NCBI GenBank assembly: GCA_016858145.1 | Contig: JAEHOE010000015.1 | Span: forward strand, 806,001-870,000 | DNA length: 64,000 nt | Source: Edaphochlamys debaryana | Taxonomy: Eukaryota > Chlorophyta > Chlorophyceae > Chlamydomonadales | Direction of reading: 5' to 3' | Part shown: piece by piece, positions 1 through 10,437 of the stretch | Position numbering within the stretch: position 1 is the first letter of the stretch | Layout: every line of letters begins with the position of its first letter | Position numbers and translations under genes: made by a program | Notes under the pieces: generated by a model | What the model was told of the DNA's origin: nothing | Seen by the model: only the letters and a program-made list of their open reading frames with translations | The model's database searches: none

Positions 1-689
1 GTGCTGCAGCGGGCGAGCTGGACCCTGGCTGTGGACGCTGGCTGGCCGCCGGCTGCTGCGTCGCCCCAGGGGACGTCGGCTCCCCGGTTGCGCCAGCATC
101 AGCTCCAGGGGCTCCTGTGTGTCGGCATGCGCATTAACAAGAAAGAGCGGGACTCACAGGGGCTCACAGGGGAACGCTTGCGGGCGGGGGAACCCCTGCC
201 CCCCCCCCCTTCCCGCCCCCCGGCGGTCTAGGCACCTAGACAGTCCCTTGCCCCCTCCCGGACCGCGCACCCGGCTGCTGGGCCTCCAAGGGCACAGCAA
301 AGTCCCCTTGCGTGCGCTCCTCCTTGAGCGCAGCGCGGTAATCGTCCGCGACATAGTCCGCGTAGTCCTTGCTGCCCAGCTCCTCGCTATTGTCCTCCGT
401 TACACTTTGCTGCTTGTGATGTTGAATCCATTGCACCGTCACGACTCGGTCGCCAACGCGCACTTCGTCAATGAGCAGGTTGCGGGCATGCAGCGCAACA
501 AAGCGCTGTCGCGTCTGCTTGATGTAGATATCCGTTACCCTGCGAGGCCGAGGACATCATGCAAACAGCCAAATGGCTGCCCTAGACGCAGTGCAAGTTT
601 GCCTACCCGTGCAGCACCGCGCGCGAGGTGTCCACTCGCAGCTTCACGCGCTGATGGAGCACCAGCGGAAACTCCACGTGCCCTTCCAT
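1..689 (-). CDS. TAF2: TAF2, TFIID subunit 2 (N-terminal part, runs off left edge)
   Basis: Three spliced exons are visible: 607-689, 271-539 and 1-114 (continuing past the edge). The ATG is at 689-687. The start of the protein (MEGHVEFPLVLHQRVKLRVD) followed by a beta-strand segment (HGVTDIYIKQ) and VALHARNLLIDEV matches the beginning of the M1-aminopeptidase-like domain of plant TAF2, including the later QHHKQ and the YVADDYRAALKEE region. TAF2 is a non-catalytic member of the M1 fold and helps TFIID bind core promoters in the nucleus. After about residue 110 the third exon is a Gly/Pro/Ala/Ser/Gln linker. Splice phases (2, then 1) are consistent throughout. The zinc-site region lies off the window, so loss of catalysis cannot be checked here. 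An M1 aminopeptidase proper is the alternative, but the short pre-domain and the plant TAF2 match favour TAF2. Confidence 0.75.
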
Positions 690-1136
690 CCCAGGCCCGA
701 GGGCTAGACGGTGTGCGCCATCGGCCGAGGCGGGAAGGCCATACAGTAGCCTCCGTTTCTAGCTCATTGCGGGTGTTTCTTTATGCGTTCAACGACACTG
801 TGAGGAAGCACTTGTCGGTGGCAGGCTTCCAGGTGTCGGTGCATGCGCGTGTACTTCAGCACACGCAGGCCCCCACAGGCCCCCCGGCTGTGGCGGAGCA
901 CTCGTGCGCACTTGCGTCCTTGGAGAAGACTTGTCCATGAACGCGTGGCATCTATACGTAAGCAACTGCAGCTGCCGTGCTGACCTGAGGGCTGAGGTAG
1001 GCCTTGGCCCCAGGCTGGGCGTGGCCAGCTTCAGAAGCCCGGGCAGGGTCGCCACTGAGTGCGGGAGGGGGGGGCTGCGGGGCAATCCCTGCTGGCTACT
1101 ACAAGAGCAACTTGGACCAAGAGCGTCATCGTCAGG
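690..1136. promoter_or_regulatory. TAF2 upstream region, tail of VIPP1 transcript
   Basis: No coding segment with consistent splice sites was seen here. It lies between the predicted VIPP1 poly(A) site and the TAF2 start codon, both genes reading leftward, so it should hold the TAF2 promoter and 5' UTR. No TATA box is obvious. Confidence 0.4.
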
Positions 1137-1141
1137 TTACA
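1137..1141 (-). terminator. TGTAA polyadenylation signal of VIPP1
   Basis: TGTAA on the minus strand, about 570 bases after the VIPP1 stop codon. TGTAA is the usual volvocine nuclear poly(A) signal, with cleavage typically 10-20 bases further on. It implies a 3' UTR of roughly 585 bases. Confidence 0.6.
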
Positions 1142-1707
1142 CGGGCGGCGGCGCGGCAGCCCAACAAAATTGCGCGGCTTCGCCATCAAGCCGACTATAG
1201 GAGCAGGGGTCACCTGCCATGCCCATTCCTGCAGCATCAAGGGAACCGGTCCCCCACTTGCAGCCTTCGCTCACGTCTGCACTCCCTCAGTACCAGGCCC
1301 CGGCACGCTGCGCCGAACCGAAATCAGCTCAATCTTATACGCCTCTCGAACCCGCACCGTCTCGCTTGCTAACGCCCATCCCTGTCGGCGAGCCTTGCGC
1401 CGGACAAGCGCTCTTGCACCCTGCCCCTCACCCGCGCTCCTCCTCCCATCTCTCTAGCATCCTGCTTTCTACTTGTGGACGGACGCCCAGCGTAGCCCAG
1501 CCCCGTGCAGCACCCTCCGGATGCAAACCCACTCCCGCTCCACTGGTTCAGCCCCCGTATCAAGCGATACATCACGGCCATCGCTTGGCTCACTCCGCAT
1601 CTCCAGTGCACCGCCGCCTCCGCTTGCAGTAGGCGCGCTGCCCACAGCTCCACAGGGCAGCTGTGCTGGGCCCAGACCGCGCTCCGCGAGCTGCAGCTCC
1701 GCTCCGC

Positions 1708-3592
1708 TTACTCGGCGCGCGCCTTCCTGCGCAGCTCCTCCAGCTCCATGTCCAGCGCGTCCTTGATGGGGCGGCCCTCGGGCAGCATGGTGGGCCCAGA
1801 CATGCCCTTCTTCAGGGCAGCCAGCTCGTCCTCGACTGCAGGGCGTAACCCGGAGGCAGGCATGCCGAGGTGGATACGGGGTGGTTGCAGGTCTCACGAG
1901 GAAACGGCTCGAGGCAGCAAGTCAGCGACAGCGATGGGAGGCGCGCTTATCTCCGAGAATTTCAACCGCATCCGCCGCACAACGTTGCTAGGCCCTGGCC
2001 CTGGCCCCCAGCACCCACCGGTGCCGCTCTCGAGCATCTTGAATTTGTTGTCAATCGTATCAGAGCCCACCAGCATCTTGGTGCTCTCCGCCTGCGCCTC
2101 CATGGACAGCACCTTCTGCTCCATCTTCTCGAACGCAACCTGAGCACCATGAGGACAACAGGGGAGTTTGAAGGTGAGCGGGCGTGCGGGGGCGCGGGGG
2201 ATGAGCACAGAAAGCCGAGAAGTATCGCCACCGCCGGGCGGGCCGTGGGTGCCGCCGCCAGGCCGACATGCACCCTACCAAGCCCCGCTCAGCCCCTGGC
2301 CAGCCAGGGAGGAGGGCTGTGCAGTCCAGGGGATTGGTCCATGGAGGCGGCGGCGGGCGGCACTCACCACCGCGTTGCTGGTGTTGAGGCCGGACATCAT
2401 CTCCTGGATCTGCTGGCTGGTCTTGGCCGAGGCCGCGCGCGCCTTGAGCGTCTCCTTCTTGCTGCGCGCCTCGCTCAGCTTGGCCTCCAGCGCGCGCGTG
2501 TTGTTGAGCACGTCGCCGCTGGCGGCGGACAGCTGGTCCACCTGGACCTTGAGCTGGTCGGCTTGCTCCTAAGGAGGAGGAAGGGAAGGCGTAAGAAAGG
2601 GGGCGGGGGGAAGAAACGGGTTGGGCGTGTTCCTTGCCGAGGAAGGACGGCGCCGCTGCTGGCTGTGCGGTCAGAGGCGCGGGCGCACCTGGTAAGACTT
2701 GCGGCGCTTGAGGGCCTCCTTGGCAAGGTCGTCCTCACCCTTGCCCACGGCCAGCTCAGCGCGGCGGAGCCAGTCATCCTGCGGCAGGGCACACGTGGAG
2801 AGTCATGGGCTTCTGCCTGGGGTGCTCGCATCGTACAGCGGTTGCGAGCATCAGAGGTGTTAAGCGCTGAGGTTGAGATGCGCTCGAGGGCTGCGGCTGG
2901 TAGCGCCTACTGCGTCGAGGCCAGGAGCAGAAACGGAGGGGCACGCTTGCCCAGCTCAGCGCTTGCGAGAGGGCTTACCGCGGTGGTCTGGGCCTGCTTG
3001 TACTTGGCCTCGATCTGCTTCTGCTGGGCCAGGATCTGTGCGTGGTGGGGGCGGGCGGGCGAAGGGCGGGCGTGACGGGGGCTGGGTAGACGCGCACGTG
3101 GCAGGCCTGCTGGCAGCTGCGGAGTCGGGCGCCACCCGGTTGGGTCGCTCGGACGACCCGCTCACCGTGGCCGCGGCTTGCCGCATCTTGATCAGGTCGT
3201 TCTGCATCTCCTCCACGACCGTATCAAGCAGCTTCTCCGGGTCCTCGGCGTTGCTCACTGCGAGCAGCGTCGTGGGAGGATGAGGCCAAGCCCCAAGCGC
3301 TTCCCCGCCACCCGCTGCTTTGCTTACCAGCATTCTGAGCCCACGAGTTGACGATGCGCGCGGCGCGAGAGAACAGGTTCGCCTGCACCACAACAGCCTT
3401 GCGGCCCGCGCGGCGGACGCCGACCACTGCGCGAAATTAGAAGCGTCCATCAGCTTTCCCGCCCCGGAGCCAGGTTGACAGCGCTCAAGGCTGCTGCATA
3501 GTTGTGCTATTCTCGAATTACGCACCGGCAGGCCGGACGACGCTGCGGCCGCGCAGGGAACCAGCCCGAGCAGATGAGCACTGGAGCTGCAT
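1708..3592 (-). CDS. VIPP1: VIPP1 (IM30/PspA family), plastid membrane-remodelling protein
   Basis: Eight exons: 3526-3592, 3328-3426, 3166-3257, 2979-3035, 2689-2778, 2368-2568, 2019-2139, 1708-1835; all phases join to 284 residues. Residues 1-37 are an Arg/Ser/Val/Ala-rich chloroplast transit peptide ending VVVQ, and the mature protein should begin [18 protein letters not shown], the amphipathic helix H0 of VIPP1. The coiled-coil PspA/IM30 core follows (for example [63 protein letters not shown]). The C-terminus is the short conserved tail [24 protein letters not shown]1 is an ESCRT-III-like protein that polymerises into rings and rods on plastid inner envelope and thylakoid membranes and is needed for thylakoid biogenesis and upkeep. 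It is divergently transcribed from DGD1. A bacterial-type PspA is excluded by the transit peptide and introns. Confidence 0.97.
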
Positions 3593-3865
3593 TTTTCAGG
3601 TCGGGGAGGCTGTGGTCGCTGCGTCTATGTGGAATATGCACGAGGTGAAGCTGCTGGAATAGCCTGGACGCAGGGTTTGCCACCGCATGCAGCCTGGAAG
3701 ACGTCGCGATTGCGCTAGGGCCCTGGCCCATCCACCCGTCCCGAATAGTAGTCGACCGAACTTGCGGCGCTCACGCACAGACATCGTTACAGCGCCAGTC
3801 TCCCTACCAGCGTTCAACCCCTACCTTCTGACACAATCGCGCTGATTATGGTCTAGAAGCAGATT
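3593..3865. promoter_or_regulatory. 273-bp shared divergent promoter of VIPP1 and DGD1
   Basis: This is the whole interval between the two start codons, so both 5' UTRs and both core promoters must fit in it. No TATA box is evident. An upstream ATG at 3848 on the plus strand is followed at once by an in-frame TAG, giving a two-codon ORF just ahead of the DGD1 start. Shared control of the two genes is inference from layout. Confidence 0.65.
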
Positions 3866-6800
3866 ATGACTTACCCCAGCGCCACCACGGGCGGCGAGGG
3901 CCCCCTCAAGGTCTTCGCGTGGTCCGTGCCGGCCAGAGCTGCGCCCTTCGCGCCCATTCAAGGGTCCCCGACGCCGCTCACGCACGCTGCCGAGTCGCTG
4001 CGCGCTGTGGCCGAGAGCAACGCCAACAGCATCGTGCTCTATGCCAAGCAGAACCCTGACGTTCAGCGTCTGGTGAACGGTTATGAAACCTGGGAGCGGA
4101 CGCTGCGCCAAGAGGCGCGGGAGCGCCTCGGCTCCTTCAAGCCGCCCGAGACGCTGCTGACGACGCAGAACCCGCTGCTCTCGGAGGATTGGGACCTGCT
4201 AAGGCGCGCGACCAACAGCAACGCGCTGACGCTCTCTTCCGCTATGAAGCGCTCGGCGTCAGACCCCTCGTTGGACTCGCCGCAGCACTGGAAGAGCGGC
4301 AAGCACTGGACCTTCAACGTTGGCGACGATGACGCCGCGAGCGCCGCGGTGGACCAGCAGCGCGAGCGCTCGGTCATCCCTCCGTTGGTGCGCGCTTTCC
4401 CGCGGGTGCCCACGGCGCCGTCGCTCCAGGAGCTATCGGAGTCCTGGGTGGCTAACGAGGCCGTTGCGAAGAACCTGGAGGCCGTGGCCAACTCCATCAT
4501 ATCGCGGTCAAGGCTAGCTCTCCAGACCGCGCAGCAGAGCATCCAGCAGACGGCTACAAACTGCCAGCAGAACCTGCAGATGCTCGGCACGGCGCTGCAG
4601 CAGAACCTGCCCACTCCGGCGGGACTCGGCGCCCCCCACACCACCCCGGCCGGCCTGGCCGGCACCATGGCGCTCGTGCCCTGGGCCGTCCCTCCCACCG
4701 CTGCGCCCCCCGCCGGCCCCGACCCGACGCGGAACGTTGGGGGGGAGTGCGACCGCCTGGCCATCACCAACGGCGAGCAGAGCGGGTCGGGGACGGAGTC
4801 AGCTGGCGTCAGCATGGGGCCCTGGGCCATCTTCCCACGCTACCTGCGCGCCCGGGAAGCCGAGGCCGCGGACAGCGCCGATGCCCAGGAGGCGGGCATT
4901 ACCTCGGAGTGGTACGCGCCCTTTGAGAAGTACATTGAGGGCCTGGAGCACAACCGACGGCTGCAGGCGCTGCGCGGCTCCTCGCTGCGGGAGCCGGGCC
5001 GGCAGGTGGCCATCGTGACCACGGCCTCGCTGCCCTGGCTCACGGGCACCGCCGTGAACCCGCTGCTGCGCGCCGCCTACCTGGCCAACAGCGGCGAGCG
5101 CAAGGTCACGCTGGTGCTGCCCTGGCTGTCCAAGGCGGACCAGCAGCGCGTGTTCCCGGCGGACGTGAGCTTCGAGACCCCCGAGGAGCAGGTGCGGGCA
5201 GGCGGGGAGCGGAGCGGAGCGTGAAGGGCTGAGGCTGTGGGAGGGGCATGGGCGCTGCGTAGGGAGTGCGGGAGGCGGACTTGGCAGCTGGGCAAGGCCT
5301 GGTGTGCGCTGCAGCCGGTCTATGGCCTGGGCGCAGTCGTGAGGAACTGCAGGCGCTGACGCCACCTGACTAAAGCGCTATTAGGATGAGCTAGGTCGAA
5401 CGCCGCCGAGTGCTGTGCTCACATTTGCATCGCTGGCCTGCTTTCTCTTTCCTTTGATAGGAGGACTTCGTGCGGCAGTGGGCCCGCAACCGCACGGGCC
5501 TGGAGTGCAACTTCAAGGTCGCGTTCTACCCGGGGAGATACGCCGCGGAGAAGGGTGCGTGGCATGAGGGCTGGGGGCATGGCGCAGCGCCCGCATGCGA
5601 CGGCGACTGTGTAGGTAGCTCACGATGTGGGTCGGGGGTGCCCGTTCGTTCCCGGGCAAGGACTAGGCGGCCTGATTGTCTACCCTATCCCTTGCGTCCA
5701 CTGCAGGCAGCATCCTGCCCGTGGGTGACATCACCACGGTCATCCCCGACCACGAGGCTGACGTGGCGGTGCTGGAGGAGCCGGAGCACCTCAACTGGTA
5801 AGGCGGGCTGCAGGGTACGGTCGGCTGTGTTGCCCCAGAACTGGGCTGCAGCGGGATGCTGATGAATCGCAATCAAGGCATCTCGGGGGGCTGGCTTGGG
5901 GGGGTGAGCCAACTTGCCCCAGGCCACCACGACGGGCAGGGCCAGCAGATCAACAGGGCCTCCTCGGAACGGAAAGGTGTGGTACGGAGCCGCGTCTCCG
6001 GCACGCATACTCGTTGTGCGCGAGGCCAACTCCCCTTGCCCTTGCCTTGCGCCCCCTCCCCAGGTACCACCACGGGCGGCGCTGGACGGATAAGTTTGCG
6101 CACGTGGTGGGCGTCATGCACACCAACTACCTGGACTATGCCCGCCGCGAGGAGGGGGGGCACGTCAAGGAGCAGCTGCTCAAGTGCGTGCGGCCTTGGG
6201 GGGAGGAAGGGGCGAGGCGGGGTATGGGCGAGGCAGAGGAAGGGTCTGGCAACTTGGGCGCATGGACGTGAAACCATGTGATGGGAAAGGGGAAAGGGTG
6301 GGCTCGGGGTGGCGAGGGCGGTCTAGCACCACAGTGCAAGTGAGGGGCCCGACCCACATCGCTTCTGTCCCGCACGAACCATCTTAGCCGCTTCCACTTT
6401 CCTCCACAGGCACATCAACGCCTGGGTGTGCCGCATCTACTGCCACAAGGTCATCAAGCTCTCGGATGCGGTGCAGCCGCTGCCCCGGGAGGACACCATG
6501 TTCGTGCACGGAGTGTCGCCGTCCTTCCTGCAGGTGCGGCACAGGGCGGATGGGGTCGCGGGTGGGAGGGTGCTCGGGCCAGCTAGGATCGGGTCTGGTC
6601 AGGTTGCAGTTGCTGGCGGCGCGGACTTGGGTGGAGGGTATGGTGCTGGAGGCTACAAGGCGGGGAAGACCCCCTGGTACGGCCTCCGGCAGCGTGGCCT
6701 GCCCGCTGACCCGTCCCCCCCCCGCCCCCCGCCGCCTCCACGTCCTCGCAGGTGGGCCAGACAAAGGCCCAGTTGGCAGCCAGCGGGGAGAAGCCCTTCA

Positions 6801-8773
6801 AGAAGGACGCCTACTTCCTGGGCAAGGTGCGCAGCGGCCAGGGAGGGGGAATCGAACTGCTGGGAATTGCTGGAAGGGCGGTCAGCTGCGGGTGGGGTTG
6901 GGGAGGCTGTGGCAGGCTTGCGGTCGATCTGGGTCGGGCCTGGAAGGCTTGGGCGCCGCGCACAGTCGCGCTGAATGGAAAAGGCAGCACCGCTCAGCTC
7001 AGCACCAGGCATGCATCCTCAAGTGTCACCCCATACGCCACGACAATGAGCTCAGCTCCGTGCGCTGCATGATTGGGGGAGTACCGCTCACCTCGAATCC
7101 TCGAACCGCACCCCTTGCTCGCGGCCGCCAGGTCCTGTGGGCCAAGGGCTACACGGAGCTGCTGGACCGCCTGAACGAGCACGCGGAGCGCACGGGCGAG
7201 CGCGTGGCGGTGGACGTGTACGGCAGCGGGCCCGACCTCAAAGCCGTGGAGGAGGAGGCGGCGCGGCGGCGCCTGGCGCTGTCGTTCCGCGGCGCGCGGG
7301 ACCACGCGGACCAGTCCCTGCAGGACTACAAGGTGGGGGGGGAAGGGTGGTTGATACTGAGCACGAGGGCGGTGCCTGGCCGCCGCGAGGACCGCGAGGG
7401 GGGTGGCAGCGCTGGTGCAGGGTATGCGAGCGATGGGGGGTACCTGGGCCGCTGGGGCCGGGTGCTGCTGGGCGAGGTTATCGGGTTGCAGAATGAAGAC
7501 ACGGGGCGGCGAAAGCGGGGCAAGGCTTGGGATGCGACAAGCCGGGTGTGGTTGGGGCTAGCTCTGGGAAAGGGTTCGTGCGGTTGGGACCCGTCCTGAC
7601 TCCTTGATTCGACGTTCGACCCCGCAGGTGTTCATCAACCCCTCCCTGTCTGACGTGGTGGCCACAACCACCGCCGAGGCTCTGGCCATGGGCAAGTTCG
7701 TGCTGTGCGCGCAGCACCCCTCCAACAAGTTCTTCGAGCAGTTCCCCAACTGCCTTACCTACCGGTGAGCGCGGGGGCCCCGCCACAGGCCGCCGCCAGG
7801 GACTCGGCTTCTGGGGCACTGCAGAGGGAGTCCAGCGGCTTCGATGCCTGCAGGTTCGCACCGTCCCCGTCCCCGCTTCCATCCAGTCCTGTCGCCGCTC
7901 GAGCCTCGAGCTCTCTACTCCCCCGTAGCCAACCCCACTAACTCTTCCTCCCCGCCCCTTCCCCGCCCCCAGCACGACCGAGGAGTTCAGCGAGAAGCTG
8001 CAGCAGGTGCTCCACAAGGACCCCGCGCCGCTCACGCCGCAGCAGCTGCACGCGCTGACGTGGGAGGCGGCCACGGAGCGGTTCCTGGACGTGGCGGAGC
8101 TGCGCCCCGGCACCATCGGCCCGCTGGACACGGCCCTGGACAACGTGCTGGCTGCGGCGCACAACGTGCTGACGGGGATAGAGTCTGTGCGCCTGGCGGC
8201 GGGAGCGGGTGCGTGCGGGGCCGGACCGGGGCGGGCGGGCTGCGGCAAGCGTGTCTGGGCAAGCGGGCGGGCTGGTTGAGCATGGCGTAGGTTTGGGCGC
8301 GGGGGTACCTGCAGGGTTACGGCCTTACACGATTGTCCCGCCCGCGTGCTGATGCGATCCCCCCTGTCGCCCGTCCAGGCGCCAAGACGCGCGACATGCC
8401 CGCCCGCATCACGGACTACGTGCCCTCGGACGCGGACGTGGGCGGCCTCTTTGACGACAAGAACCGCGCGCGCCGCATCTACAATGAGAAGGGCGGCAAG
8501 GAGAAAGCGGCGCCGCAGGCCCAGGCCCAGCCCGCGAGCATGGAGGCGGCGAAGGAGGCGGCTGGGACCGTGGCGGCCGCCCCAGGCCCCGCGGCTGGGT
8601 CCGTGGCGGACAAGCGGGAGCAGCAGCGGGAGCTGGCGGCCGCCGCCGCGGCGGTGGCGGCGGCGTCGGCCAAGCCGGCACGGGGGAGGGGCAGGCGCGG
8701 GGCGCCCGAGGCGGCCCCGGTCGCTGCGGCCGAGGCCTCAGTCGTGCCTGAGCCGCCCGCGGTGACAGCCTAG
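3866..8773 (+). CDS. DGD1: Digalactosyldiacylglycerol synthase, DGD1 type
   Basis: Ten exons: 3866-5191, 5461-5554, 5707-5797, 6064-6183, 6410-6533, 6752-6826, 7132-7332, 7628-7764, 7973-8208, 8379-8773; phases join to 932 residues. DGD1 adds a galactose from UDP-galactose to MGDG, making the bilayer galactolipid DGDG at the chloroplast outer envelope. Residues 1 to about 370 form the long N-terminal extension typical of DGD1 (DGD2 lacks it), partly Ala/Pro-rich here. The GT4 glycosyltransferase part starts near residue 377 ([19 protein letters not shown]) and continues through [57 protein letters not shown] and [23 protein letters not shown], the nucleotide-sugar site; [13 protein letters not shown] follows. 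A plant-like core is followed by an alga-specific Ala/Glu/Arg-rich tail of about 130 residues with an RGRGRRG patch. The ATG at 3866 is chosen because the upstream ATG is stopped at once. Confidence 0.97.
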
Positions 8774-9177
8774 GAGCTGACTCACACGAGGAGAGGGTGG
8801 CGTTCGGGAGCAGAGGCGTGGGCCGTCACGCGGGGGCGGCTCGCCTGTGTCTCGTTTCCTCACCCCTCCCTTGACGGACGGACCTCGAGGACCGCAGCGG
8901 CTTATGCACAGACTTACCCCCGATCGATGCTGACTTGGTAACTCATTTGACACGATACTGTCTGGGGGTGTGGCGTGGCAGCCCCGCCGCTACTGTCGTG
9001 GCGGGCGCCACGTTTGGCCGTCATTCGTGGCAGGCGGAGCGAGGCCGACTTTCGCTTTCACCGCCGCCGCGGGCATCACTGTACTACCGGTAGACTTCGG
9101 GGGCGGGCCTTCCTGCGAGGCCCTTTGTGCCGCAATTGACAGCTGCTTGGGAAGGACTGCTTGCTTGAGCGCTAGGA

Positions 9178-9182
9178 TGTAA
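9178..9182 (+). terminator. TGTAA polyadenylation signal of DGD1
   Basis: First TGTAA after the DGD1 stop (405 bases downstream). A second TGTAA at 10126-10130 could give a longer alternative 3' UTR; the G/T-rich plus-strand composition up to there is compatible with that. Confidence 0.5.
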
Positions 9183-10437
9183 TGAAACGTGCTGTGCGCG
9201 TATGTGGGCGAAGTGATGTGGGCCCGCTGGCTGGCGTGAAAGAAACGCTGTCACTAGATGTCGATTGCTTGCTTGTGCGGGTGTGGGGGACGCGCTTCGA
9301 TCGTTCGGGGCGGTCGGGATGGCACATTGGAGCAAGCAAGTATCATTAAACTGTTAGGGTTATGTTGTGCTGGTCGTTCATTCCATAAAGTCGCCCCCCT
9401 GGAGCGGGTGGGCCGTGTGGCGCATGTGCAGTCGAGGAAGCGCGGTTTCAGAAGCAGTCCCGGTCCTTGGGGGCTTTGCGGCAGCGGGCGCGACTGGCGC
9501 GCGCCGGGGTACCGAGAGTACAATCCGGTGGGGGACACAGGAGAAGAGATACCCGGGAGGATACGACTTGAAGACACGACTTGCTAGACGAGAGGTGCAC
9601 GCTGTGCTAGGGGCTCGAGTGCGTTGCGATAGGCGCGGCCGAGGACGGCAACTTATGGCCGAGCCCCGCGGTGTTTGCCGCGGGGCGCGGGGGCCGGAGT
9701 GGTAGCGGCGGCAGCTCGCCGGCTGGGCCGCCAAGGGGCACGCTCGCAGCACGCGTTAGGTGGGCTTTCGGGGAGTGTGCAGCAGTCAATGAGTCGGTTG
9801 CTTCTGCTTTCGGTTCTGTCCTCCGCCGATGGAGACCATGGCCTCGACCTGTACGGTAAATGGTGCGCGCACAAGACCGCAGCGGCTTGGGGCGGGCATT
9901 TGCTGGGGTTGCTGTATGCTGTATTCAGCCCACAACTTTAGCTCTTGGCTGACATGACATTGACTATATGGGCGACTGGCCCCCCGCTTGGATTTGATGC
10001 TGCGCCAGAGCGCTCTCCCTTTGAATGCGGCGGATGTGCCGTCGGTAGGTGGGCGATCAGTTTGGGCCCTGTACAAGTCCGAGGTTTGCGAGCGAGCGAG
10101 AGTGGAGTGCGAGAGATGCGCCAACTGTAAAGGAGATGCGCGCTGACACAGACTCCGGATGACCGGCACCTGCCGGCTCCTTCCTCCGGCCGCACACTCC
10201 TCACTACACCCCAGATTTGAGTGCCCCGGCATTGCGAGCTTCATCCCCTCCCCAGTCTACCAGCTGCACGTTGCATTGACCCGCATATCTGTCTTGACTA
10301 TGCACATGTGCACGGCAACCCCCACAAGCTACGAGCATCCAGACCTACGAGAATATGTGCTCCACCGCTCATGCACCCTCGGGGCTCTGCCCTGCCTAGC
10401 ATCTCACGTCGCAGCAACGGCATGTCGGGCGCTTCCC
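9183..10437. other. Convergent 3' region between DGD1 and the first RING gene
   Basis: No convincing coding exon. It contains possible extended DGD1 3' UTR (second TGTAA at 10126-10130) and the 3' UTR of the leftward RING gene, for which no minus-strand TGTAA was found. Confidence 0.4.
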
